From: Caulobacteraceae bacterium
GTDB lineage: Bacteria; Pseudomonadota; Alphaproteobacteria; Caulobacterales; Aquidulcibacteraceae
Length of the DNA: 20,863 nucleotides
Direction of reading: 5' to 3'
Assembly: GCA_016703335.1 (NCBI GenBank)
Contig: JADJCG010000028.1
Location: 1 to 20,863, forward strand
In this document: positions 1 to 7,812 of the stretch, in pieces
Position numbering within the stretch: position 1 is the first letter of the stretch
Layout: every line of letters begins with the position of its first letter
The notes under the pieces: generated by a model
Databases searched by the model: none
Seen by the model: the letters and a program-made list of their open reading frames with translations, nothing else
Told to the model about the DNA's origin: nothing
Position numbers and translations under genes: made by a program

Positions 1-102
1 TGCGGCAGCAAGCCAGGCTTGGAACTCTTCTTGTGGCGTTGGCGGAGGCGCCATGGTGCAGCCCACCAGCAATACGCAAAGCGAGATCAGGGCGTGGCGC
101 AC
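1..102 (-). CDS. Lipoprotein N-terminus, partial (runs off window)
   Basis: An open minus-strand frame enters from the left edge, and its 5' end is read as a GTG at 100-102. The first 34 codons are visible. They give a short basic start, a hydrophobic stretch and a lipobox LLVGC with the cysteine at residue 15, followed by a proline-rich segment (MAPPPTP). This is the pattern of a signal-peptidase-II lipoprotein, so the mature protein would be lipid-anchored in the envelope. The rest of the gene is outside the window and its function is unknown. It lies 65 nt downstream of the DJ-1/PfpI gene on the same strand and may be co-transcribed. The ribosome binding site is weak, so the exact start is uncertain. 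Confidence 0.6.
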   Translation of the reverse strand, partial: MRHALISLCVLLVGCTMAPPPTPQEEFQAWLAAA

Positions 103-167
103 CTACAGCAAGTCCGCGAGCGCGTGCGCAAAGGCGTGGGCATCGCCGGGCCAACGCGCCCGAGACG

Positions 168-956
168 TTAGCTGCCATCGCGCACGACAAATCCGGCTCC
201 AGGATCCGGCCTCGCTATCGCGACTGCGCCAGAGGTGCGCCGCTTGAACTCTGGATCGTCCGCGGACACGTCGACGAAATCGCCTTCGCTCGCCAGGGCG
301 CGGGTGACTTCCTGCTGGACGGACATGAAGCCTGCGGGCTTTCCCGCCGGGTCTCGGTAGGTGCGATAATAGTGTTGATCCCAGAAGCGCGTGACGTTGG
401 CGATGGAATCGCCCGCGTTCTCCAGTTTCCAAGTCAGCGCGGTGGTCTTGCGGCCATGCAGGACCGAGCGACCTGTCTCTGGCGCCACGCTGCGCGCGAG
501 CACGAGTACGCCATGGCAGATCGCACCGATGGAAATGCCACGCGTGAACGCATCCACTGCGAGCTTCTGTAGCAGCGGGCTTTCCAGATACTCGCGCATG
601 CCGCGCGCCCGATGTCCGCCCGGAAAAATCACGCCGTCGAACGCTGCGGCGTCGACCTCGCTCCACCTCAGCGGAGATCGGAAAGCGCTGTCCTTCACCA
701 TGGCAGCGTAGGCGGCGCGCGCGTCAGCGTTAGCGCGGAGCACGCCACCGACCAGCGTTAGCTTCCGCAGCAACGGCACGAAGCCCCAGACGTCGAGTCC
801 CTCGCCCGTTAGCATCAGCTCGTCCGCTTCGCCCGGCGCGCCATCCGGCGTCGCGAACACCACCTCATGTCCGCGCTGCTTCAGCACGCGCCACGGAACA
901 GCGGTTTCGGTTGGATCGAAATCGCGGCGCGGGATTGGGATTAGAACGCGCGCCAT
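168..956 (-). CDS. DJ-1/PfpI family protein (type 1 glutamine amidotransferase-like)
   Basis: The 262-residue protein has the DJ-1/PfpI fold signature. It opens with a beta strand (MARVLIPIP), has the PGGH segment at about residues 112-115, and has a nucleophile elbow GAICHGV with Cys147 followed by His148. Members of this superfamily include glyoxalase III/deglycase-like proteins, chaperones and proteases, so the family alone does not give a substrate. The length is somewhat greater than the ~190-230 residues of the simplest members, with an insertion between strands at about residues 45-100. The ATG at 954-956 begins 7 nt after the gmk stop, so it is probably the distal gene of the yicC-gmk transcript. 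The reading frame is intact. Confidence 0.85.
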   Translation of the reverse strand: MARVLIPIPRRDFDPTETAVPWRVLKQRGHEVVFATPDGAPGEADELMLTGEGLDVWGFVPLLRKLTLVGGVLRANADARAAYAAMVKDSAFRSPLRWSEVDAAAFDGVIFPGGHRARGMREYLESPLLQKLAVDAFTRGISIGAICHGVLVLARSVAPETGRSVLHGRKTTALTWKLENAGDSIANVTRFWDQHYYRTYRDPAGKPAGFMSVQQEVTRALASEGDFVDVSADDPEFKRRTSGAVAIARPDPGAGFVVRDGS

Positions 957-963
957 GCTCCGC

Positions 964-1602
964 TCAGATACCTTGCTTCAACCGCTCAACATGCAGCTGA
1001 AGCCACATCTGCCGCTGGCGCTTCAGCCGTTCGGCCGCGAGGATTTGTTTGATCTGCGCCAGCGTCTGCTCCAGCATCGTGTTCACCAGCACGTAATCGT
1101 ATTCTTCCCAGTGCGAGATTTCATCAAGCGAGCGCGCCATGCGCCGATTGATGACCTCTTCACTATCTTCCGCGCGCGCATGCAAGCGCCGCTCGAGCTC
1201 CGCCATCGACGGCGGCAGGATGAAGATGCCGACGACATCTTCCGGCGCAGCCGCGCGCAATGCGCGGGCGCCCTGCCAGTCGACGTCGAACAACACGTCC
1301 TTGCCTTGGATCAGCATGGCTTCGACAGGCGCGCGCGGCGTGCCGTAATGATTGCCGAACACCAAAGCATGCTCGAGAAATTCGCCGCGATCTTCCATGT
1401 GCTCGAACTCTTCGCGCCCAAGGAAGATGTACTCGCGGCCGTCGATCTCGTTGCCACGCCGTGCGCGGGTAGTGGCCGAGACCGAGAGCGCCATGTTGGC
1501 GTCGTCTTCGATCAGCTTGCGCGCGAGCGTCGACTTGCCGGCGCCTGACGGGCTCGACAACGCGAACATGAGGCCGCGCCGCGCGACGTGTTCATTCAAC
1601 AT
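964..1602 (-). CDS. gmk: Guanylate kinase
   Basis: Guanylate kinase phosphorylates GMP to GDP with ATP in the cytoplasm, an essential step of guanine nucleotide synthesis. The 212-residue protein has the P-loop SSPSGAGKST at residues 16-25, the GMP-binding segment (SVSATTRARRGNEIDG, then the GREYIF stretch), and the FDVDWQGARAL motif typical of the family. The length is normal. The ATG at 1600-1602 lies inside the last codons of yicC (11-nt overlap, different frame), so translation is coupled. The yicC-gmk pairing is common in Proteobacteria. The frame is intact. Confidence 0.97.
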   Translation of the reverse strand: MLNEHVARRGLMFALSSPSGAGKSTLARKLIEDDANMALSVSATTRARRGNEIDGREYIFLGREEFEHMEDRGEFLEHALVFGNHYGTPRAPVEAMLIQGKDVLFDVDWQGARALRAAAPEDVVGIFILPPSMAELERRLHARAEDSEEVINRRMARSLDEISHWEEYDYVLVNTMLEQTLAQIKQILAAERLKRQRQMWLQLHVERLKQGI

Positions 1603-2300
1603 TGGCGGCCTGCTCCTTGATCTGGTCGACCACGGTTTTGAGATCGAGGCCGATGCGCGTCAGCTCCAAGTCGGAGGACTTCGAACATAACGTGTTTGCT
1701 TCGCGGGTTAGCTCTTGGCTGAGAAAGTCGAGCCGACGGCCTGCCGGTTCAGGTTTGGTGATAAGGCTGCGCAGTTCGGCGGCGTGTGCGCTGAGACGTT
1801 CGAGTTCTTCCTGCACATCGGCGCGCGTCGCTGCGATCGCCGCTTCTTGCGCGAGACGTTGCGGATCAATCTTCAATTCGGGCGCCAGCGACTCCAAGCG
1901 CTGACGAATGCGATCAAGCGCTGCGGCCGGCGCCGCGGCGGCCGTCACGCGAGCGGCAGTGATCAAGCCATCAAGCCTTGCCGCGGCTTCTGAGAAGATG
2001 CCCGCAAGCTTTGAACCCCTCACCGACGGCGACAAGACGTTCGGCCAGGTCGAGGTCAATCTTGAGCGCCGTAGCGGCGCTGCTCTCGCGCGACACAGAG
2101 AGTGAAGCCTGCACCGAACCGCGCTTGAATTTTGCGTTGGTCGCAGTGCGCACGGCTGGCTCGACCGCATCGTAGCCGGGCGGCGTGCGCAGCTTCAGAT
2201 CGAGGCCGCGGCCGTTGACGCTCTTCAGCTCCCAGATCCAACGCTGGCCGGCGTGTTCGCCCTCGGCTCGCGCAAAACCTGTCATTCCGGAAATGGTCAT
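1592..2300 (-). CDS. yicC: YicC family endoribonuclease, frameshifted with internal loss
   Basis: The N-terminal part (MTISGMTGFARAEGEH...) and the C-terminal part (RRLDFLSQELTREANT... ending QIKEQAANVE) are unmistakable YicC-family segments. This family is a stress-linked endoribonuclease in E. coli. The two halves lie in different frames: the first frame ends at 1971, while the second is open from about 2170 down to 1592. The switch must fall near 2000-2030. Family members are about 285-295 residues. Here only about 236 codons fit, and the stretch between the LAERLV helix and the ARLDGLITAAR segment lacks roughly 60-70 residues present in E. coli YicC. This therefore looks like an internal deletion of about 200 bp plus a frame change. 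The ATG at 2298-2300 has a purine-rich site (AAAAGGGG) upstream. It is either a pseudogene or an assembly fault; the latter is favoured by the many breaks nearby. Confidence 0.85.
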
Positions 2301-2394
2301 GGCCCCTTTTCGCGTATTTGTGCGCCAAGTGTCACGCGCGCTTTATGCGACTCGGACAGAACCCGCTCAGGTTTAACACGGCGGAGCCGTTCAA
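2301..2394. promoter_or_regulatory. Divergent intergenic region between yicC and a small membrane-protein gene
   Basis: The 94-nt gap separates two divergent starts and so should hold promoters in both directions. On the plus strand TTGTGC and TTTATG are spaced by about 18 nt, a weak sigma-70-like arrangement. I see no clear operator. The promoter call is inferred from gene orientation more than from motif strength. Confidence 0.3.
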
Positions 2395-2691
2395 ATGACG
2401 ATCGCTACCGTTTCAGAAGCGACCCCGCTGCCCCGCACCGGCAGATTAGCGCTCAGCTTTGATGCATTCCTGATGGCCGCGAGCCTCGCGGTGTGCGCAG
2501 CGCTGTTTGCGCAAGGCGGGCTTGAAGCCTTCGCTTCGCATGGCGGCGGCGTCATCGGCGCACGCCGCGCCCTCCGCGGCGCTCGCCTTCGGGGCGTTTA
2601 TTCAGGCGCATTTGCCGGCTTGTTCGTCGGGGCCCTGTTCGCCGCGTTCTTTCACAGCGCCCTGGCCGGAATGGTCGCGCTTTTGAGTTAG
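2395..2691 (+). CDS. Small hypothetical membrane protein
   Basis: The 98-residue frame starts at an ATG preceded by GGCGGAG. It has two hydrophobic segments: about residues 24-43 (FDAFLMAASLAVCAALFAQG) and about 72-95 (GAFAGLFVGALFAAFFHSAL). The stretch between them (about residues 55-70) is arginine-rich in this frame. The neighbouring frame there reads AHAAPSAALAFGAFI, which is far more membrane-like, so a pair of compensating indels near 2560 and 2605 is possible. The gene is antisense to its neighbours, sits between mltG and yicC, and is followed by a clean terminator, which supports it being real. I do not recognise a family. Confidence 0.6.
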   Translation: MTIATVSEATPLPRTGRLALSFDAFLMAASLAVCAALFAQGGLEAFASHGGGVIGARRALRGARLRGVYSGAFAGLFVGALFAAFFHSALAGMVALLS

Positions 2692-2719
2692 CCCCGGCCG
2701 GTAATTTCCCGCCCAACTC

Positions 2720-2751
2720 ACGCCTCCCTCACGGGAGGCGTCTTTGTGTTT
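2720..2751 (+). terminator. Rho-independent terminator of the small membrane-protein gene
   Basis: A perfect 9-bp stem (ACGCCTCCC / GGGAGGCGT, loop TCAC) at 2720-2728 and 2733-2741 is followed on the plus strand by CTTTGTGTTT. It begins 28 nt after the plus-strand stop. The T-rich tail overlaps the stop codon of the convergent mltG gene. On the minus strand the stem is not followed by a T tract, so it is best assigned to the plus-strand gene. Confidence 0.8.
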
Positions 2752-3813
2752 AGCGCCCGGCGCGCTCGGCTGCGAGGCGCTGGGCCTCGATCTCGCGCCA
2801 GCGGACGACGTTGGCTTGGTGCTCCGCGAGCGTCGAGGCAAACACGTGTCCGCCGGTGCCGTCGGCAACGAAGAAGAGCGCGTTCGATTCTGCGGGGTGC
2901 GCGGTTGCTTCGAGCGCCGCGCGGCCAGGATTGGAGATCGGCGTCGGCGGCAGGCCGTCGATGCGATACGTGTTGTAGCCGGTGTTCATGTCGATTTCGC
3001 TTTGACGAATGGTGCGGCGATTGCCCTGCGCGTCAACGAGGCGTCCGTCGCGGCAGCGATCCGGGTGGCGCAAGCAAACGCCGTAAATGATCGTCGGATC
3101 GGTTTCAAACGCATCGGACGGCGCAGGCGATTGACGAACACCGCGGCCACCAGCGGACGTTCAGAGGCAACACCTGTTTCGCGTTCGACGATGGCCGCGA
3201 GATTCACGAGATCGTCCGGCGTCGCGAGCGGCAGGTTCGGCGCGCGCGCCGCCCAAATCTCATTCACCGCTTCGTCACGCGCGTCGCGCATTTGCTGCAG
3301 CAAAGCCGTGCGCGTCATGCCGCGAGCGACGTGATACGTGTCCGGCATGATCGCGCCTTCAGGCGGCGCTTCAGGCATATCGCCGGTCAGCACATCGCTT
3401 TCCTGAATGATCCGCATCACCGCCGCGATGGTGATGCCTTCCGGGAACGTGATCGCGTGCTGCAGCGCATCGCCGCTCGTCATCAGGTCGACGATCTGGC
3501 GTGTCGAGGCGTTGGCCGGAATTTCGTACTCGCCAGCCTGCAGCGCCGCTCCGCCTTGAAAGCGGTTGGCAATTCGAAAGAGCAGCGCATCGCTGATGAA
3601 GCCTTCGGCTTCTAGCTTCTCCGCAATGCCAGCGCCCGAGGCGCCGCGCTCAACAATGAACGTGCGCGGTTCAGCAAACGGTCCCGGGCGGCCAATCGCG
3701 CTGGTGAAATAGAAAAAGCCAAAAAGCGCGGCCGCACCGGCCAGCACCGCAATCCAAAACAGGAAAGAAAAAAAACCGCCGCCGCTAGATCGGCGCGCCG
3801 CTGCTCGTGCCAT
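2750..3813 (-). CDS. mltG: Endolytic transglycosylase MltG, one frameshift
   Basis: MltG is an inner-membrane lytic transglycosylase that cuts nascent peptidoglycan and helps set glycan strand length. A basic N-terminus is followed by one membrane segment at about residues 14-40 (FFSFLFWIAVLAGAAALFGF), then the periplasmic YceG-like domain. The catalytic glutamate motif AAIVERETG is present. The C-terminal part (YNTYRIDGLPPTPI, FFVADGTGGHVF) continues in another frame after a one-base break near 3100-3112, where MRLK should run into TDPTIIYG. With the break corrected the product is about 355 residues, normal for the family. The ATG at 3811-3813 overlaps the fabF stop as TGATG. Confidence 0.92.
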
Positions 3814-5092
3814 CAATCCACCGCTGTAAGGATCACAGCGGCATTCGTGCCGCCGAACCCGAACGAATTCGACATCGCTGCCTTCACCGTCTTTTTCTTG
3901 GCGGTGTTGGGCGTCAAATCTATGGCGGTCTCAACCGATGGATTTTCCAGATTTAATGTCGGCGGGATCATGCCGTCGCGGATCGCGAGCGCGCAGAAAA
4001 TTGCCTCAACTGCGCCAGCGGCGCCGAGCAAGTGACCGATGGCGGACTTCGTGGACGACACGGAAAGGTTCGCCGCCGAATTGCCAAACAAGCGCTCAAT
4101 GGCTTTCAGTTCGATCTCGTCACCAAGCGGCGTCGAGGTGCCGTGCGTGTTGAGATAGTCGATATCGCCCGGCGTCATGCCCGCGTTCTTCAGCGCCGCA
4201 GTCATTGCGCGGAAACCGCCGTCGCCGTCATCGGCGGGCGCGGTGATGTGATAGGCGTCGCCTGAAAGACCATAGCCTTTCACTTCGGCGTAGACCTTCG
4301 CGCCGCGCGCCTTGGCGTGCTCGTACTCTTCGAGGATCACGCAGCCCGCACCCTCGCCCATAACGAATCCGTCGCGGTCTTTGTCGTACGGACGCGAGGC
4401 TTTTTCCGGCGTCTCGTTGTAGCCGCTCGACATCGCACGCAGAGCGCAGAAGCCAGCCATCGCCAAACGGCCAACGGTGGCTTCAGCGCCGCCCGCCACC
4501 ATCACATCCGCATCGCCGTATTGATCAAGCGCGACGCATCACCGATCGCGTGCGCACCGGTGGCGCAAGCGGTGACGACAGCGTGGTTCGGCCCACGAAA
4601 ACCGTGACGGATCGAAACTTGGCCAGACGCCAAATTGATCAGCGCACTCGGAATGAAGAACGGCGAAATCTTCCGCGGGCCGTCGCGTTCGAGTTGGAGC
4701 GCGGTGTTGCCGATGGCCTCGATGCCGCCAATGCCCGAACCGATGAGAACGCCAGTGCGGTTTTTGTCTTCGTCGGCTTCAGGCTTCCAGCCGCTATCGG
4801 CGACGGCTTCGTCAGCTGCGGCGATGGCGTAAAGGATGAAGTCTTCGATGCGGCGCTGCTCCTTGGCCGACATCACCTTGTCAGGATCGAACGCGTGCGG
4901 ATCGCCGGCGCCGCCACCACGTCCATCGACGCGGGGAACAACGCATGCGATCCGGCACGGAAGGTCATCGACCTTCACATGCTCGACCTTGTTGGCGCCG
5001 GATTTGCCGGCGATCAAGCGCTCCCACGTCGCTGGCGCGTTTGCAGCCAGCGGCGTGATCAGCCCAATGCCTGTGATGACGACGCGCCGCAT
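3813..5092 (-). CDS. fabF: Beta-ketoacyl-ACP synthase II, one frameshift
   Basis: FabF condenses malonyl-ACP with acyl-ACP during fatty-acid elongation in the cytoplasm. The thiolase-fold protein shows the nucleophile motif VTACATGAHA (Cys176), HGTSTPLGD (first catalytic His) and KSAIGHLLGAAGAVE (Lys and second His), plus the glycine-rich SNSFGFGGTNA near the C-terminus. The first frame ends at 4502 and the remainder continues in the next frame. One base appears to be missing at about 4518-4530, where SRLI should be followed by QYGDADVMVAGG or similar. Corrected length is about 426 residues, normal for FabF. It starts 15 nt after acpP and overlaps mltG by one base. Confidence 0.95.
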
Positions 5093-5107
5093 CAGCGCGG
5101 CAGGGCC

Positions 5108-5344
5108 TTAGCCCTGCTTCTCCGAGATGAACTTCACGGCGTCGCCAACGGTCTGAATGTGCTCAGCCGCGTCGTCCGGAATTTCGATGCCGAACTCTTC
5201 TTCGAACGCCATGACCAGCTCGACGTTGTCCAAGCTGTCCGCGCCGAGGTCGTCGATGAACGAAGCCTTCTCGACCACCTTCTCCGGCGGGGCTTCGAGG
5301 TGCTTGATCACGATCGCCTTCACGCGCTCAAAAACTTCCGACAT
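5108..5344 (-). CDS. acpP: Acyl carrier protein
   Basis: The 78-residue acidic protein carries growing acyl chains on a phosphopantetheine attached to Ser37 in the motif GADSLDNVE. The start chosen is the ATG at 5342-5344 (MSEVFERV), with GGCGAGG upstream. A longer frame reaching 5380 would pass through a hairpin and a T tract and does not match the family N-terminus. Length and charge are typical. It lies between fabG and fabF, the classical order, and its frame is intact. Confidence 0.97.
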   Translation of the reverse strand: MSEVFERVKAIVIKHLEAPPEKVVEKASFIDDLGADSLDNVELVMAFEEEFGIEIPDDAAEHIQTVGDAVKFISEKQG

Positions 5345-5358
5345 GCACGCCTCGCCTG

Positions 5359-5386
5359 AAAAAATAGTCACGTCCCTCAAAGGACG
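5359..5386 (-). promoter_or_regulatory. Terminator-like hairpin with T tract just upstream of acpP
   Basis: Read on the minus strand, a 5-bp stem CGTCC / GGACG (5382-5386 with 5371-5375, loop TTTGAG) is followed after six bases by six T residues at 5364-5359. It ends only about 14 nt before the acpP ATG. The stem is short (extendable by one G-U pair), so it could be a weak terminator of fabG transcripts, an attenuator, or chance. I infer a possible role in separating fabG from acpP expression. Confidence 0.4.
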
Positions 5387-5416
5387 CTTGTGAGCGGCCT
5401 TTTGACCACACGCGGC

Positions 5417-5445
5417 CCCCGGCGCAAGCCTTTTCGCCGCCGGGG
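5417..5445. repeat. Inverted repeat in the fabG-acpP gap
   Basis: CCCCGGCG at 5417-5424 and CGCCGGGG at 5438-5445 form a perfect 8-bp stem with a 13-nt loop, 15 nt after the fabG stop. There is no T tract on either side close enough for a standard intrinsic terminator. It may stabilise the fabG 3' end or contribute to termination together with the second hairpin at 5371-5386. Confidence 0.5.
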
Positions 5446-5460
5446 ATGCAGGGCGGCCGG

Positions 5461-6200
5461 TCAGATCATGGCCATGCCGCCGTTCACATGCAACGTCTGA
5501 CCGGTCATGTACCCAGCTTCTTCGCTCGCCAGATAGACGGCCGCAGCTGCTACATCAGAACCTTCGCCCAAACGGCCGGCTGGGATTTTGGTCAGCAGCG
5601 CGGCTTTTTGCGTGTCGTTGAGCACGTCGGTCATCGGCGATTCGATAAAGCCTGGCGCGATGCAGTTGGCTGTCACGTTGCGGCTGGCGACCTCTGCGGC
5701 GAGCGCTTTGGTGAAGCCGATCATGCCCGCTTTAGACGCCGCATAATTCGCCTGTCCGGGGTTTCCGGTGACGCCCACAACCGAGGTGATGCCGATGATC
5801 CGGCCCCAACGGTTCTTCATCATCGTCTTCAGCGCGGCGCGTGAGAGACGGAAATAGCCTTCGAGATTGATGGCGAGCACCTTCTGAAAATCCTCGTCCT
5901 TCATGCGCAACAGCAGACCATCTTTGGTGATGCCGGCGTTGGCGACGAGGATGTCGAGCTTGCCGCCCAGCGCCGCCTCAGCTTGGCCGACCAGAGCATC
6001 CACCGCGGCAGGATCAGAGAGATTGCACGGCGTGATGACGTGATCGCCGCCGAGTTCGGCCTTCACCTTCTCCAGCGCCTCAACCCGCGTTCCCGAGAGC
6101 GCAACCCGCGCGCCCTGCGCGGCCAGCGCCTTAGCTATCGCAGCCGCCAATGCCGCCCGAAGCGCCCGTTACAAGCGCGTTTTCCAGTCAAATCGAACAT
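5461..6200 (-). CDS. fabG: 3-oxoacyl-ACP reductase, N-terminus frameshifted
   Basis: FabG reduces 3-oxoacyl-ACP with NADPH in fatty-acid elongation. The long intact frame (from 6150) carries NAGITKDGLLLRM, the catalytic serine in GITSVVGVTG, the YAASKAG active-site motif, and the typical C-terminus GGMAMI. The nucleotide-binding start lies further upstream: ATG at 6198-6200 (MFDLTGK), then ALVTGASGGIG, then AAIAKALAAQGARV. To join these segments one needs a small indel near 6172-6180 and a second, an extra G, near 6146-6151. A good ribosome binding site (GGAGGG) precedes this ATG. Corrected length is about 246 residues, the family norm. It is an SDR-fold enzyme in the fabD-fabG-acpP-fabF cluster. 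Confidence 0.93.
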
Positions 6201-6226
6201 CAGATCCCTCCGCTCGCGCATCGGGC

Positions 6227-6743
6227 TTATTCCCCGCCGAGCGCGGCGGCAAGTTTAGTCACGGTGTTCCAGTTTCGCGCGCTGCCGAGCTTCGGCATAT
6301 TCAACTTCGAGACGCCCTGGCCTTGGGGAAACTTGATGTAGAGGCAGTCCTTGCCTTGCTTGATCTCTTCGCCGGTGAGCGAGGTCTTCGCCATCGCTTC
6401 AAGTTCGGCAGCCGTCGCTGGCCCGCGCATGAAATAGACGACCATGAAAGACGAGGTCGCCTTCGTGAACGCCTTGAACGGATTGGCGGCGATGATGGCT
6501 TCGAGTTGCGCGAGATCGCGAACGAAGACGTCGGATTTCATCTTCAGGCCATCTACGATGACCTTCTCCAGCTTGGCTTCGAGCTTCTCGCCCTTGAGCT
6601 TGGCGTGCACGACGATTGCCGCTGGCGAGCAGCGTCTTCACATCGGTGAAGCCCGCCTTCTCGCAGACAGCACGCAGCTCCCAACATAATGACCTTGCGG
6701 CCGCCAAGATTGACGCCGCGCAGAATGCCAGCTGGCGCGGCAT
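6227..6743 (-). CDS. DUF1697 family protein, three frameshifts
   Basis: Joined across frames, the product begins MPRQLAF, continues as LRGVNLGGRKVIM, then ELRAVCEKAGFTDVKTLLASGN, and then runs as an intact 127-residue frame to LAAALGGE. The first part matches the well-known DUF1697 pattern (LRGINVGG, then a conserved SGN). Function of this family is not established. Breaks are needed near 6720-6730, 6680-6687 and 6612-6620, each one base. Corrected length is about 172 residues, typical. The ATG at 6741-6743 shares its A with the fabD stop (TGATG), so it is translationally coupled to fabD, and it ends 26 nt before fabG. Confidence 0.8.
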
Positions 6744-7684
6744 CAAATCGTCTTGGCGAACGCTTCCAAATCCGCGGCTTCGTTGAGCGCCAGCGCTTCA
6801 GCATCCGGCGCATTGCGCTTGACCATGCCGCTGAGCTGCTTACCTGCGCCCACTTCAACGAAGCGCGAGATGCCGCCTTCAGTCGCCATCCACTCGATAC
6901 TCTCGCGCCAGCGGACGCGGCCGGTGACTTGCTCGACTAGGAGCTTGCGCACGGAGGTGGGCTCGTTGGTTGGGCGTGCGGTTACATTCGCTACAACCGG
7001 CACGATCAGCGGCGTGATTGTCGCTTGGGCCAAGGCTTCGGCCATTGCGTCAGCCGCCGGTTGCATGAGCGGCGAGTGGAATGGCGCGGAAACGTTGAGC
7101 GCGATGGCGCGTGCGCCTTTCTCCTTGGCGTAGGCCAGCGCCGCATCGATACCCGCCTTCGAGCCTGAGATGACGACGTTGCCGACATTGTTGTCGTTGG
7201 CGACGACGCAGGGGCCAGCCGCTGCGCCCTTTGCCGCGATCTCTTCGGCAAGCGCGACATCGACTTTGCCAATCAGCGCCGCCATCGCGCCTTGGCCCAC
7301 AGGCACAGCGGCCTGCATGGCGTTGCCACGCGTGCGCAGCAGACGGGCTGCATCAGCGATGGTGAGCGCGCCAGCGGCGGCGAGCGCGGAATATTCGCCG
7401 AGCGAGTGACCGGCGACGAAAGAGGCTCTGGAAACACCGACGCCGAATTCCTTTTCGAGCGCACGCATGGCGGCAAGGCTGACAGCCATCAGAGCAGGTT
7501 GCGCGTTGGCGGTGAGCGTCAGTTCTTCGGCCGGGCCTTCGAAGATCAACTTCGAGAGCTTCTCGCCTAGCGCCTCATCGATTTCCTGAAACACCTCGCG
7601 GCTCGCGCCGAAGGCAACGTAAAGACCTTTGCCCATGCCGGGCGCTTGGCTTCCCTGTCCGGGAAAAATGAAGGCTGTGCTCAT
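6743..7684 (-). CDS. fabD: Malonyl-CoA:ACP transacylase
   Basis: FabD moves malonyl groups from CoA to ACP, providing the extender for fatty-acid synthesis. The 313-residue protein has the FPGQGSQ loop at the start, the nucleophile motif GHSLGEYSA (Ser94), an arginine in RTRGNAMQ (Arg119), and APFHSPLM with the catalytic His203. I chose the ATG at 7682-7684 (MSTAFIFPGQ), which fits the family N-terminus. The frame is open six codons further to another ATG at 7700-7702, so the start is not certain. The frame is intact. It is the first gene of the minus-strand fab operon, so its promoter should lie in the gap beyond 7684. Confidence 0.96.
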   Translation of the reverse strand: MSTAFIFPGQGSQAPGMGKGLYVAFGASREVFQEIDEALGEKLSKLIFEGPAEELTLTANAQPALMAVSLAAMRALEKEFGVGVSRASFVAGHSLGEYSALAAAGALTIADAARLLRTRGNAMQAAVPVGQGAMAALIGKVDVALAEEIAAKGAAAGPCVVANDNNVGNVVISGSKAGIDAALAYAKEKGARAIALNVSAPFHSPLMQPAADAMAEALAQATITPLIVPVVANVTARPTNEPTSVRKLLVEQVTGRVRWRESIEWMATEGGISRFVEVGAGKQLSGMVKRNAPDAEALALNEAADLEAFAKTI

Positions 7685-7812
7685 GGGCGCGAGGTAGAAC
7701 ATGCCCGCCGCAGCGGCAAGCTCAGAGCCCTAGGAGATTACCCAACGGATGGTGCGGCGAATGCGCCCGCCTTCGGTCGGCCCGCCATCAGGGTTGGCGG
7801 CGCCACGCGGAA

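Noticed and set aside
33..711. Long plus-strand and alternate minus-strand open frames across the first 700 nt
   Set aside because: They lie antisense to, or in another frame of, the well-supported DJ-1/PfpI gene, are Arg/Ala-rich and have no family features. They are shadows caused by GC-rich codon use.
2793..6915. A shared string CTCGCGCCAGCGGACG at about 2793 and 6903
   Set aside because: Both copies encode a Val-Arg-Trp-Arg-Glu stretch, in mltG and in fabD. Two copies of such a GC-rich coding string are best explained by chance and codon bias; there are no flanking repeats or mobile-element features.
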